Below are positions 54,127 to 61,987 of a stretch of DNA of 64,000 nucleotides, one piece after another. The DNA lies in contig NZ_CP038636.1 in assembly GCF_004768545.1 (NCBI RefSeq), forward strand, positions 620,001 to 684,000, in the 5' to 3' direction. Each line of letters starts with the position of its first letter. Position 1 is the stretch's first letter. The stretch comes from Cupriavidus oxalaticus. GTDB lineage: Bacteria > Pseudomonadota > Gammaproteobacteria > Burkholderiales > Burkholderiaceae. The position numbers and the translations under genes are program-made. A model generated the notes under the pieces. The model worked only from the letters and a program-made list of their open reading frames with translations. It searched no databases and was not told the origin of the DNA.

Positions 54127-54158
54127 ACCGGGCCGGCTTGCGCCGGCCCGGTCTTTGT
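54127..54158 (+). terminator. Rho-independent terminator after paralogue 2
   Basis: Stem ACCGGGCCGGC / GCCGGCCCGGT (54127-54137, 54142-54152), TTGC loop and CTTTGTC, identical to 47069-47100. Confidence 0.85.
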
Positions 54159-54768
54159 CAGGTCACGATGATCCAGAACAAGCAGCAGAGAGCCCGAAGA
54201 CACGCCGCCACGTCCACCTTCACATCCACCGTCACAGTTACTTTCTTCATGATTTGGCAATCAGGAGAAAGCCTGTGGCCACAGGCAGTTAGCCTGGAGA
54301 ACTTATATCCCGCCCTTGCATGGCGGCTGCGCTAGCTTGTCTAGAATGGCGTCGCGCACCCACCTCCGCTTGGCCCCATAGAGTCGTCCACGGGGATGCC
54401 ACATCGGCAGGCCAGCTGGTGCCCTTAAGGGTGGTGAACGGGCACCGCCACGATCACTCCGTACAAGCACTTCACCTTGAGCGGCTTCGCGTGGCCGCAA
54501 CCAGGCTTCGCGGGCCTGGCGCTGTCAATATACCAGAGGAAGCTCCCATCCCTCCGGGCGATCCGTCTCTCTCACCAAGGAAGCGCGTCACTATTTGTTT
54601 GCCGTCAATCTCCAATCCCCTACCCGCGGGCAGGCGTGGCGCCCCCCCGACAGCGCTCCCCCTAACCATCGTTTCGCTTGCCGCGGTTGGTCGCCTGCAC
54701 CGGTCAGCCAGATCGCTAAGAACCTGAAAGGAAACAACTTGTGCTCTGAGCAGAATGGCAAAGCTCTG
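54159..54768. other. Gap before array E
   Basis: About 610 bp with no supported gene. Minus-strand frames at 54300-54670 look like shifted fragments of one decayed coding sequence (three frames alternate in plausibility) but match nothing I recognise. Confidence 0.4.
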
Positions 54769-54907
54769 GTCTGAGGAACCATAATTCGCTGGACTGCGTT
54801 TCCCGGAAAATCAATGACTTAACATCTAATTCCGTTGCCGCTTCGCGGTCTTGGAATCGGAAATTGCTGGACTGCCATGACGAGAAGCGCGAATTAGCCG
54901 GACTGCA
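54769..54907 (+). repeat. Three-motif array E
   Basis: Motif copies at 54781, 54859 and 54890 (ATAATTCGCTGGACTGC, GGAAATTGCTGGACTGC, CGAATTAGCCGGACTGC) with the same 78 and 31 bp spacing as array D. Read on the other strand, its outer edge begins TGCAGTCC. Confidence 0.8.
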
Positions 54908-54948
54908 GTGCGAGCACCGTTGTTGCGCACTTCTCGTGGCAAGGCTCA

Positions 54949-55236
54949 TCACCCGGTTGCTCGGGGGGCTCTTGCCGCGCTTTGACTGGCGACGGCGGGC
55001 GCTCCTTTGGCTGTCAGGCTCTTCGACGCGTCCGAAATAGCCGCCGTAAGGTTAGCGCTCGCCTTGCAGGCGGGCAACTGCGTCGCATCGACGGTTCTGC
55101 ACCCTTCGGGCAAAGCAATGTTGCATGTAACCTTCGTCTTCGGGGTGATGCAAGCGTCAGTGGGCGCAGAAGTAGCGCTCTGAGTAAAAGCGACCATTGG
55201 AAGCGCTAGGGCCAACACAAACTTCAGCAGTCGCAT
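54949..55236 (-). CDS. Small secreted protein
   Basis: 95 residues, GGAGGG at 6 nt from the ATG. Signal peptide RLLKFVLALALPMVAFTQSA, mature part starting near APTDACIT with four cysteines (DACIT, KVTCNIA, EGCRTV, PACKAS), then an Ala/Ser-rich tail. Possibly a small periplasmic disulphide protein. It lies 41 bp from the edge of array E. Not recognised. Confidence 0.65.
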   Translation of the reverse strand: MRLLKFVLALALPMVAFTQSATSAPTDACITPKTKVTCNIALPEGCRTVDATQLPACKASANLTAAISDASKSLTAKGAPAVASQSAARAPRATG

Positions 55237-55616
55237 AATTCCCTCCGCGGCCTTTCATCAGATTGCCGGAAGATTCAATGACTGCCATATCCTAGATTTT
55301 TATTCGCAGAAATCAAGTTTGCAAAAAGTGACGAAGGTTGGCTCACCCACATATGAACGGGCGGCCACCGGGATTGATGCGGGGCTGGCCAGGGAAGCCG
55401 GCCCCAATGAAGCGACGCTTTCCGCTATTCCGATCGAGGACCCTTCCATCCATCGTATCGGAGCTGAAACATATTCGTCGATATAGGCGAAATCCAAATA
55501 ACCATCAAAGGCGGTTTTCTACCCAAATACAGTAGCTTAGAAGCGCTGGTGCGTTCTTTGCTAGCCTACTGTACGCGTAAATTATGCGTCTCCTACTCAA
55601 CCTGGAGAACACCCCT
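55237..55616. other. Gap upstream of the exported pair
   Basis: 380 bp. It should carry the promoter of the two-gene unit that follows. A 52-codon frame with a GTG start (55328-55486, including YERAATGIDAGLAREAG) has coding-like composition and may be a gene remnant; no ribosome site is present. Confidence 0.4.
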
Positions 55617-57407
55617 ATGTCCGGTACCCGAGATTTTTTTGATCGAAAGTACCACGCTATCGCAGAGACACTCCGTTCTCTCGAGGTATTAGGGACTTCC
55701 ATCCGGTCGGTCGTAGTGCTGCTGGTTGCACACCTTTATGCAACCGCGGCGGTCGGCGGCCCGTCGGCCGGATCGTTAGCCGACCCCAGTATCTATCAGC
55801 ACCACCCGGATTCCGTTCTGGCGCTCGGGCGTGGATTCACTCCAAACGACATCACGGTACCAAAGATTCCCTGCCTATTAGATCCCGTGGAAGTGAGACT
55901 GGACCCGGGGGCGCGTAAAACTGAGTACCGCATGTTCCTTGCGGAGAGTGATTACGCGATTGACCAGGCCATGTCATTTGAGTCGAAGGTATCGGCGACA
56001 AGTCTCGGTGGCCCCTCCGGATCGGCGTCGTTAGGGTTCAGTCAAACAAGCAAATTCGATGGCAGTCATCGACGCGTTGTCATATGGTTGTACTCCGATT
56101 ACGGCCGAGCTGGATTGAAGGCGCCAGTCAAGTTGACCGATGAAGCCAGAGCACTATTGCCAGACCCGGTCGCCTTTGAGAAATCTTGCGGTACTCGAGT
56201 GGTGTTGCAGGATACGCGCATGTCCTGGATCGCGGTTTTGGTTGAGGTCGACACGGCTTCAAGTCTTTTGAACAGTGACTTTCACGGTTCGGCCAGTGGC
56301 GGCACGGGAAACGCTTCACCCCTTAACGCCAGCGCGGAAGCATCCTTCCGGCAAGTCGCCAACATCAGCAATAAGCAGGGGCGACTGCAGATGAATATCA
56401 CTTCGAGCGGTGGGTCCGGCCATGCCGGACTCAGCGATGTGATAAAGGCGGCCAAGGCATCCCCGGACGTCATCACTCAACTTTTAGATGGCATCGCCCA
56501 GTACAACGGAACCTTTGGCGTGACAACTGCGGTGCCGGTTCGGTATTCCGTCGCGAATTTCAAGGACACATTTGCGCCTGCCGGCTCTGAAGTCCCGCCA
56601 TGGGCGGATGAAAGTGAACAGGCGCTGCGGAATATTGCACAGCGGTATCGCGCGAACATGGAGATACTCGGATATGCTGAGCAATATCGTGATGATCGAA
56701 CGAACAGCCCATTTAATGGCGTCATTGGCGGATTTGATGACAAAAAATTTCTTGGGGACTTAATAGACGAGGTGAAGCGGGAACAATCTGCCCTGAAGCA
56801 GGCTTGGACGTTTTGCAAGATTGGTCAGCCTCAGGGATACTTGCTCATCGGACCAGGCCAAAAAAAGGAGATTCCGCCATGCAATATTCCGGCGCGGAGT
56901 AGTGGCTTCCTTGACGCGTTCGACGTATCCAAATTCGCACGCCCTTCAGTAGACTATTCAATTGCTTACCGGGATAAAGACGGCAACATTAAAACGCTGT
57001 CAGACCCCGCGGTACGAAGTGTCCTGAAAGCACAACCAGATAAGCGGCTCACCGTGGCAACTGGGTTGGAGCCCGCCGTTGGCACAGCGCTCGGAATTTC
57101 CAGCTCTGTCGACGGCGCTTTTATGACGAGCAAAGCCTATTATTTTATCGACCAAGAAGGCAAAGAAGAGCAAATTTCTCAAGAAGGCTATGCCAGAACT
57201 ATAGGCATGTGGTGGGAGTATGGCAGTTCGGCGGGGATGGAAACCAAGCTGCTGGATTATTTGCAAAAGCTCCGTCCCACGGGTGATGGCGTTGTCTATA
57301 CCAAAGTCAATACTCGATTCAACACAACCTTCAGCATTCCCTTATTCAAGGTGTCGTGGGGAGGAGGGAAAATCGTCCCTGAATACATTCTCACGTACGA
57401 CAAATAG
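55617..57407 (+). CDS. Exported protein resembling MACPF pore-forming family
   Basis: 596 residues from ATG 55617 (GGAG at 9 nt; an ATG at 55584 adds 11). A hydrophobic stretch (SVVVLLVAHLYATAAVGG, residues ~30-48) after a long basic N-terminus should export it. Around residues 180-210, AFEKSCGTRVVLQD followed by the strand WIAVLVEVDTASSLL resembles the MACPF core signature (F/Y...G-T-x-[FHY]...); the flanking Ser/Gly-rich segments (residues ~125-145 and ~222-275, GSASGGTGNAS, ITSSGGSGHAG) fit the positions of the two membrane-inserting helix clusters. About 300 further residues have no recognisable domain. The next gene starts 13 nt later. MACPF assignment is inference; the alternative is an unknown beta-rich envelope protein. 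Confidence 0.5.
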   Translation: MSGTRDFFDRKYHAIAETLRSLEVLGTSIRSVVVLLVAHLYATAAVGGPSAGSLADPSIYQHHPDSVLALGRGFTPNDITVPKIPCLLDPVEVRLDPGARKTEYRMFLAESDYAIDQAMSFESKVSATSLGGPSGSASLGFSQTSKFDGSHRRVVIWLYSDYGRAGLKAPVKLTDEARALLPDPVAFEKSCGTRVVLQDTRMSWIAVLVEVDTASSLLNSDFHGSASGGTGNASPLNASAEASFRQVANISNKQGRLQMNITSSGGSGHAGLSDVIKAAKASPDVITQLLDGIAQYNGTFGVTTAVPVRYSVANFKDTFAPAGSEVPPWADESEQALRNIAQRYRANMEILGYAEQYRDDRTNSPFNGVIGGFDDKKFLGDLIDEVKREQSALKQAWTFCKIGQPQGYLLIGPGQKKEIPPCNIPARSSGFLDAFDVSKFARPSVDYSIAYRDKDGNIKTLSDPAVRSVLKAQPDKRLTVATGLEPAVGTALGISSSVDGAFMTSKAYYFIDQEGKEEQISQEGYARTIGMWWEYGSSAGMETKLLDYLQKLRPTGDGVVYTKVNTRFNTTFSIPLFKVSWGGGKIVPEYILTYDK

Positions 57408-57420
57408 GGAGGGAGTCAAG

Positions 57421-58146
57421 ATGAAACACTTCTGCATTGCGCTCAGTGCCGCGGCAGCACTGTTCACGACGCCGGCGGTTGCCGCCTTCGAATGTGGAGG
57501 CCCGCTGGTCACGTCGGATCGTGACGGCCTTGCAGCCTTGTTCACACCGGCTTACTCCCCGAAATTGACGCACACGGGCGGTGCGATCACGGACGACAAC
57601 TTCTCTCGCCAGTTGACCCAGGCGGAGATGCAGCGGCTCCAGACGGCCGTGCCGACGCTCGCAACGTCGGCCACGCTATCCGCCTCCAGCGCAAAGGCGT
57701 TGAAGGACATACTGAACCAGCGCGCGCAGGACCAAGTTCCCGGGTGGCTCACGACCGGGGTGGGGGCCTTTGTTCCTCAACCGTGGGTCGGGATTGGTGC
57801 CGACGTGGCTGTTCAGCTGATCAACGGCGTCGGCGACGCCGGGCGGCTGACGTTGGCGAACGTTGCCGGAACTGTCTCCCCGGGCGGGCTGGTCACCGTG
57901 CATGAAATCGTGGCCCCCGGTAAGAATGGCAATCCTGAATTCGTCTGGCATATCGCGTACACCGCCACGCTCAACGGCAAGCCCACCGTCGCATTGCTCA
58001 GCTCCTGCAAAGCCGATGTTGTGCAGGTGTCGGCGTCCCGTGCCGACGGCCCTAGTCGCAATATGCTGGCGCACGATCAGCGTCTGTTGAAATTAGACGG
58101 GGTCGTGTTGTCCGCCCCCGGGCCTGCTATTTCCGTGAAGGCCTAA
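57421..58146 (+). CDS. Secreted partner protein of the MACPF-like gene
   Basis: 241 residues from ATG 57421 with GGGAGGGAG at 5 nt. Classical signal peptide HFCIALSAAAALFTTPAVAA cut near residue 22. Mature part begins FECGGPLVTSDRDG, then helices (LTQAEMQRLQTAVPTL, SSAKALKDILNQRAQDQVPG), a hydrophobic GVGAFVPQPWVGIGADVAVQ stretch and a beta-rich end with a second Cys (ALLSSCKADVVQV). Not recognised. Its 13-nt distance and shared export signal strongly suggest it works with the upstream protein, for example as a chaperone, anchor or immunity factor. Confidence 0.7.
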   Translation: MKHFCIALSAAAALFTTPAVAAFECGGPLVTSDRDGLAALFTPAYSPKLTHTGGAITDDNFSRQLTQAEMQRLQTAVPTLATSATLSASSAKALKDILNQRAQDQVPGWLTTGVGAFVPQPWVGIGADVAVQLINGVGDAGRLTLANVAGTVSPGGLVTVHEIVAPGKNGNPEFVWHIAYTATLNGKPTVALLSSCKADVVQVSASRADGPSRNMLAHDQRLLKLDGVVLSAPGPAISVKA

Positions 58147-58158
58147 TTTCTTGATGCC

Positions 58159-58330
58159 TCAAGATTGCCGGTACGTCAGAACCGAGGCCGCATCCACGCC
58201 GACATGCCCCTTCATACCAAAATGCCATTCACCTTTCTTGGTCTGGTGCATCTCCGGGTCGCGGCTCTTCTCCTTGTTCTTAGTCGACGGCGGCGCCTCG
58301 ATGATGGTGGCATGACTGCGCAGCGCGCAC
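58159..58330 (-). pseudogene. IS5-family transposase fragment
   Basis: About 50 codons: [40 protein letters not shown], matching residues ~145-190 of the intact transposase at 13756 (ATIIGAPSSTKNKEKARDPE). Ends and catalytic core are missing. Confidence 0.8.
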
Positions 58331-58615
58331 CATAAGGGATTCTCGATCTTGGTTTTGTGCTGCACCCGGCCGCGCCACTGCTTTTCACCGTCCAGCGCCT
58401 CTGGCCCTCTTGAAGAGGTCCGAGAGCTTACGTGCGAACGATCGCATCGGATGATGATGATGTGACATGCATCAGCGTTATGCAAGCGGCCGCTAATTGA
58501 TGCGAGGCCGGCGCCCGAATGTCAGGCCCATGCCTGAGGCGAACGACGGTTCATCCGACAACGGTCCTCCCTGGCCGCGCTGAACGTCAGGGCTGGAGCG
58601 GCCCGGGCCGGTTCC
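58331..58615. other. Gap after the IS5 fragment
   Basis: About 285 bp. A continuation of the minus-strand frame ([20 protein letters not shown]) probably belongs to the degraded IS5 transposase. Nothing else seen. Confidence 0.35.
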
Positions 58616-58843
58616 TTATCGCTCCCGCGCCGGCAGCCGCCATGGCGGAATGCCGTGGTCGAAACTTTCGAACCACTCCCGGATTGCGTCGGCCACAGCG
58701 CTTGGATCGCAAGTGGCCGCATCGGGAATGCATGCCCGAATGAGACCTTCGACGTCAAAGGGTCCTTCCGCCCGCACGCGCCAGGCATCGCGGTTACGGG
58801 CGAGGATAGAGAGGTGTCGGTTGCGGATCGGTATGTAACGCAT
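58616..58843 (-). CDS. Small hypothetical protein
   Basis: 75 residues, MRYIPIRNRHLSILARNRDA, then WRVRAEGPFDVEGLIRACIP and ADAIREWFESFDHGIPPWRL. Amphipathic helices with conserved-looking charged residues. The competing 122-codon frame on the same strand is Ser/Pro-rich and less gene-like. No ribosome site of note. Function unknown. Confidence 0.5.
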   Translation of the reverse strand: MRYIPIRNRHLSILARNRDAWRVRAEGPFDVEGLIRACIPDAATCDPSAVADAIREWFESFDHGIPPWRLPARER

Positions 58844-58964
58844 GGGGCCGACAGGGGATGCAGTCCCGTAATTGACGGCCGCCTTGCCAAATTTCTTGAG
58901 CCATACCCAGTGACCAGAAGGGTGAACCGACCGTCAGGTCCGGGGCTCAGTGTCGGCGGGAATT

Positions 58965-59024
58965 GCAGTCCAGCTAATTCCGGATTTCCAGTCCAGCAAA
59001 CTGGTCTGTAGTCCGGTTAATTCC
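58965..59024 (-). repeat. Three-motif array F (inverse orientation)
   Basis: Three 17-bp motifs on the minus strand at 58965-58981 (GGAATTAGCTGGACTGC), 58988-59004 (CCAGTTTGCTGGACTGG) and 59008-59024 (GGAATTAACCGGACTAC), closer together than in D and E (about 23 and 20 bp). The outer edge is TGCAGTCC, like array E. It abuts repeat copy C. Confidence 0.75.
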
Positions 59025-59046
59025 GGTTTCCTACACTAGGATGAAA

Positions 59047-59273
59047 TGGCAAACGACAACCGGTGTCGTTTGCCACAACGAGCTAGAGTCAAAGTCCTTT
59101 TGCGTGAATACCTTACGATGACTCTTGCCATCTCAGAATGGCAGCCGTTCGCCACGAAGTTCGAGAGTTCGTCCATTGCTTGCCAAATAGTTCCAGAGTT
59201 CTTGAAGTCCCCGTGACCGGTAGCCTACCGATGGGGAACAGGAAGAGCGCCGTCGTGCGGAAATCCGCGAACT
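59047..59273 (+). repeat. Multi-hairpin dispersed repeat, copy C (complete)
   Basis: TGGCAAACGACA (59047-59058) / TGTCGTTTGCCA (59064-59075) with an ACCGG loop, AGAGTCAAAGTCCTTTTGC, GACTCTTGCCATCTC, GGCAGCCGTTCGCCACGAAG, then CCCCGTGACCGGT-type hairpin and CGTGCGGAAATCCGC. It ends about 95 nt before the start of the 60-residue membrane protein. Confidence 0.75.
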
Positions 59274-59367
59274 GGAAAACGCAGGGGGTATGTATCTTTG
59301 CCCCTATACCCGACAATGGGCCAAGTCGGCACGGCCGGTCATAACGACAAAAAGCTAGGAGATATCA

Positions 59368-59550
59368 GTGGAATTCAGCTACACGAGAGTCTACGTCTTG
59401 ATGGCTGTCGTCATGGTGGCGGGCGGCGCGTTCCTCGTCGCTCTCGATCTGCCATGGTGGGGTACAGCAGGAGGACTTGTGGTGCTGTTCGGTTGGTGCA
59501 TGAACTCTGCTGCGACCGGCGATGCCGTTGCGAGGTTGCTCAAAAAGTAA
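59368..59550 (+). CDS. Small two-helix membrane protein
   Basis: 60 residues, GTG start with AGGAG at 6 nt. Two TM helices (YVLMAVVMVAGGAFLVALDL and GTAGGLVVLFGWCMNSAA) with a short loop, and a basic end VARLLKK. Unknown function; small inner-membrane protein. Lies downstream of repeat copy C. Confidence 0.65.
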   Translation: MEFSYTRVYVLMAVVMVAGGAFLVALDLPWWGTAGGLVVLFGWCMNSAATGDAVARLLKK

Positions 59551-59664
59551 GTGATACACCGCCTTGGCCGGGCCACTGGTAAGCTGATGTATCACGTCCC
59601 GGAATGCCACATGGCGAACCCCAAGTTGGCAGGAAAACGCCCCACGGGGTAGAAAGGAGCCTTA

Positions 59665-59967
59665 ATGACCTTCCAATCTGAAGTGCCGCTGTACCCGCGC
59701 ACACCGGCCGAGATCGCCGCCGAGTGTGCGGCCGACGCGCTGCAGGCGCCCAGCCTGTCCTATGCGCAGGTGACGGCAGCCACCGAGCAACAGATCGCGA
59801 TATACCAGAAGCTGGCGCAGCGGGAGCCGAACCCGGCCACGCGGCTGCTGTATTACCACTCGGCCCATGGCGCGCTCAGCCTGTGGGGTCGGCTCGTCCA
59901 CCGAGGACCCCAAACGGCGGCTGACAGCGAGCGGCTGCAGGCGCTGATCGACGCGCTTGCGCCCTGA
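59665..59967 (+). CDS. Hypothetical protein
   Basis: 100 residues, AAAGGAG at 5 nt from the ATG. Helical and neutral: AEIAAECAADALQAPSLSYA, TEQQIAIYQKLAQREPNPAT and ADSERLQALIDALA. GC content returns to the high level of the metabolic regions. No motif recognised. Confidence 0.65.
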   Translation: MTFQSEVPLYPRTPAEIAAECAADALQAPSLSYAQVTAATEQQIAIYQKLAQREPNPATRLLYYHSAHGALSLWGRLVHRGPQTAADSERLQALIDALAP

Positions 59968-60155
59968 AGGCCGGGCGGCGCGAAGCCCGGTTTCGGCAGG
60001 AAGCGCGCTATCCCAATAAAGGCTAGAAAACGCCCCTTGCGATGGCGAAAATGAGCAAATCGTCCCCGCGCTTGAGGGCCTAGTAGGTATCATGTCGCAG
60101 ACGCCTCCTGTCCCGGACGCCGGCCGGTGGCCCGGCCCACTTTAGGTCTCAAAAC

Positions 60156-60335
60156 ATGCAATACAAGATCATCCGCGCAACGAATACCGATATAAAAAAC
60201 GCCGAGCTCGAGCTGACCCAGGAAGTCAACGCTCATTTGGAGAAAGGCTGGGAGCTGGTGGGTGGCGTTTCCGTCAATCTCTTAGTTGATGCAGGGAGAA
60301 CGATCTGCGTTTTCTGCCAAGCGCTGACCAAGTAA
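60156..60335 (+). CDS. DUF1737-like small protein
   Basis: 59 residues, coordinates good to about 2 nt: MQYKIIRATNTDIKNAELEL, TQEVNAHLEKGWELVGGVSV, ending CVFCQALTK. The YKI...L...VN..L..GWELVGGVS...QAL pattern is that of DUF1737, a small beta-hairpin/helix protein of unknown role. Below the size cut of most gene finders. Followed 21 nt later by a strong terminator. Confidence 0.7.
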   Translation: MQYKIIRATNTDIKNAELELTQEVNAHLEKGWELVGGVSVNLLVDAGRTICVFCQALTK

Positions 60336-60355
60336 TACGCGCTCCTCAGGAGCGG

Positions 60356-60380
60356 AAGCCGCCTCTAGAGGCGGCTTTTC
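60356..60380 (+). terminator. Rho-independent terminator
   Basis: Perfect 11-bp arms AAGCCGCCTCT / AGAGGCGGCTT followed by TTTC, immediately after the DUF1737-like gene. Confidence 0.85.
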
Positions 60381-60410
60381 TGCCACCATCTTCCTTGCCG
60401 ATAACTGATA

Positions 60411-60428
60411 CTTATCGGCATGGCGTTT
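60411..60428. repeat. 18-bp direct repeat, left copy
   Basis: CTTATCGGCATGGCGTTT, repeated exactly at 63937-63954, with partial similarity for about 10 bp to the left (GATAA..GA) and 5 bp to the right. The repeats enclose 3.5 kb with three minus-strand genes, which suggests a small mobile segment or recombination sites. Confidence 0.55.
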
Positions 60429-60471
60429 GTCCGCTGCCAGTCGAGACACGGCGTCCACGGGGACCCCGTGT

Positions 60472-60861
60472 CTACAGCTTGACGCCGGTTCGCTCCTCGA
60501 TCTGCTTTTTTACGAAGCCCTTTGCAAGATCGACTAGAAGCTGGACCGTGAAGCCTCCTGCCGCCATCGCTCCCAACTTGGTCTTTGCCCAAATTGCATT
60601 GTCACGAACGGAGTCGGCGAAATCGTGGCCGGCCCAGCTCAGGCGCTCGAAACCATAGCCGTCCATAGATCCGGCGCCTGCGTCTTCAACCAAGCCGGCC
60701 TCATAGATCAGGCGCATGTGGTAGTCGACCTGGTCAACCGTGTACTGATCGAATTTCAGCTCGTTGTCGTCCGGCTTGATGATGAAGATATCGCCGCGTT
60801 TCATCGGCAGGCCTTCAAGCCTCAGCACCAGATCGCGCACCAGGTCCATGTCCCGTTTCAT
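60472..60861 (-). CDS. DUF2513 family protein
   Basis: 129 residues, AGAGGGA before the ATG. Typical DUF2513 features: MKRDMDLVRDLVLRLEGLPM start, YHMRLIYEAGLVEDAG (winged-helix-like region) and LSWAGHDFADSVRDNAIWAK, then a C-terminal hydrophobic helix AMAAGGFTVQLLVDLAKGFV. DUF2513 proteins occur often in mobile elements and near toxin or defence genes; the function is unknown. A LexA-type box lies 68 bp upstream, so it may be induced by DNA damage. Confidence 0.85.
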   Translation of the reverse strand: MKRDMDLVRDLVLRLEGLPMKRGDIFIIKPDDNELKFDQYTVDQVDYHMRLIYEAGLVEDAGAGSMDGYGFERLSWAGHDFADSVRDNAIWAKTKLGAMAAGGFTVQLLVDLAKGFVKKQIEERTGVKL

Positions 60862-60928
60862 GCAGGTTTCCCTCTAAAGACCGTCCCCCATCTGGCGCTG
60901 CCATGCCCTTTGGGGATCGGGGTAAATA

Positions 60929-60944
60929 CTGTACAAGCATACAG
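60929..60944 (-). promoter_or_regulatory. LexA (SOS) box upstream of the DUF2513 gene
   Basis: CTGTACAAGCATACAG fits CTGT-N8-ACAG, the consensus of beta- and gamma-proteobacterial LexA sites. It is 68 to 83 bp before the DUF2513 start, where a promoter is expected. A match of this quality can occur by chance, so LexA control is likely but unproven. Confidence 0.6.
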
Positions 60945-60950
60945 TGAAAC

Positions 60951-61029
60951 TGAGCTTGCCCCCGAAAAACGAATCCCTTGCTTGAGTTTAAACGCTCAGC
61001 AAGGGATTCGTTTTTCGGGGGCAAGCTCA
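60951..61029. repeat. Long near-perfect hairpin (35-bp arms)
   Basis: Arms TGAGCTTGCCCCCGAAAAAC... (60951-60986) and its complement (60995-61029) match over 35 positions with one unpaired T, around an 8-base AT-rich loop. It starts 7 bp from the LexA box. Far longer than a terminator; could be a tiny inverted-repeat element or a structured RNA. Confidence 0.8.
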
Positions 61030-61256
61030 AATAGATTCTCTGCCTCGTTCTCTACGCCTGGCGTTGCTGCGCAGCTCCGCCCGCGGCAGGTCTTTGCATC
61101 GAAATCAGAGGCATACCGTCAGGCACCTACCGAATCAGCTCAACGCAAGGCGCAGTAGCAACGTACACCCACTTGAGGCCGCTCCCAGGTCCGTATCGGG
61201 CCTTGCCGACGGCGTTTGAACTCCAATGCCCACTTGGCGAAACCGGCTTGCAGCAT

Positions 61257-61907
61257 TCAGGGCACTCTGGTAACAAAGGTCGTACCACGTCGAATAGCCA
61301 ATGAGTAGAACTCGAGATCCGCATACGAAGGTAACTGCGCGACTCCCGGCTGCTGCGCCGCGAGCACCCTTACGCCCGGCCCCCCGATTCCTGGCGAATG
61401 GTACGTATGCATGTCGTTATCCTGTTGCGACATGCCGTGGGCGGCCTCATGGAACAGGGCGCCAGCCACTTCAAGATCGTTGAAGCACCGTTCCCAATAC
61501 ACTTCGCATTGAGACGGCACACCCGGGGCGATGGCGCTCCTCCCGAGAGCGTTCGGTTTCGGGGGACTTACGTTTCGCGGGAGCAGGCTTTTTTCTGGTT
61601 TCGAGACTAGAAACACGACCGCATCGCCTGGTGTGAAATTTGGCGCGACCGAGAGCTGCGCAGTGATTCTATCGGCGATAGGGTTAGAGACGAGTGGAGC
61701 CATGAATGCGAGGTTGAGCACGCTGATGGATCCGAGGACGGTTTGGATTTGATTGCCGGTCAAGTGGGAGGGGCCGATGCGATCGACGACCCAAAGGGTA
61801 TGCTGGATGCCCTGTTGCGCTGAGGCAGAGGGAGGCAATGCCGACAACGAGGCCGCGGCAGCCGCCATCCTCCAAAGAAATTCTCGCCTGGAATGGTTCC
61901 TATCCAT
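61257..61907 (-). CDS. Tat-exported protein with a HExxH zinc-protease motif
   Basis: 216 residues. Twin-arginine signal (SRREFLWRMAAAAASLSALP) followed by AQQGIQHTLWVVDRIGPSHL. The mature part has ERCFNDLEVAGALFHEAAHG, where HEAAH gives the two zinc histidines and catalytic Glu, and DNDMHTYHSPG shortly after could supply the third ligand. No known peptidase family recognised; the region before it is beta-rich. Tat export implies folding in the cytoplasm with metal bound. Likely a secreted or periplasmic metalloprotease. Confidence 0.7.
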   Translation of the reverse strand: MDRNHSRREFLWRMAAAAASLSALPPSASAQQGIQHTLWVVDRIGPSHLTGNQIQTVLGSISVLNLAFMAPLVSNPIADRITAQLSVAPNFTPGDAVVFLVSKPEKSLLPRNVSPPKPNALGRSAIAPGVPSQCEVYWERCFNDLEVAGALFHEAAHGMSQQDNDMHTYHSPGIGGPGVRVLAAQQPGVAQLPSYADLEFYSLAIRRGTTFVTRVP

Positions 61908-61987
61908 GTGTGTCTCTCCCTAATGCGACACCCGCACAACTATCCTCGCCGTGCTCCGTTGCGGCTGCCTTCGCGCTAAGGCGTCCC

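Noticed and set aside
54300..54670. Possible gene on the minus strand before array E
   Set aside because: Three frames alternate in plausibility, and none is open from a start to a stop with a ribosome site.
46055..59273. Integron-style gene cassettes with attC sites
   Set aside because: Genes face both ways, the hairpins lack attC core sites (GTTRRRY/RYYYAAC arrangement) and no integron integrase is present.
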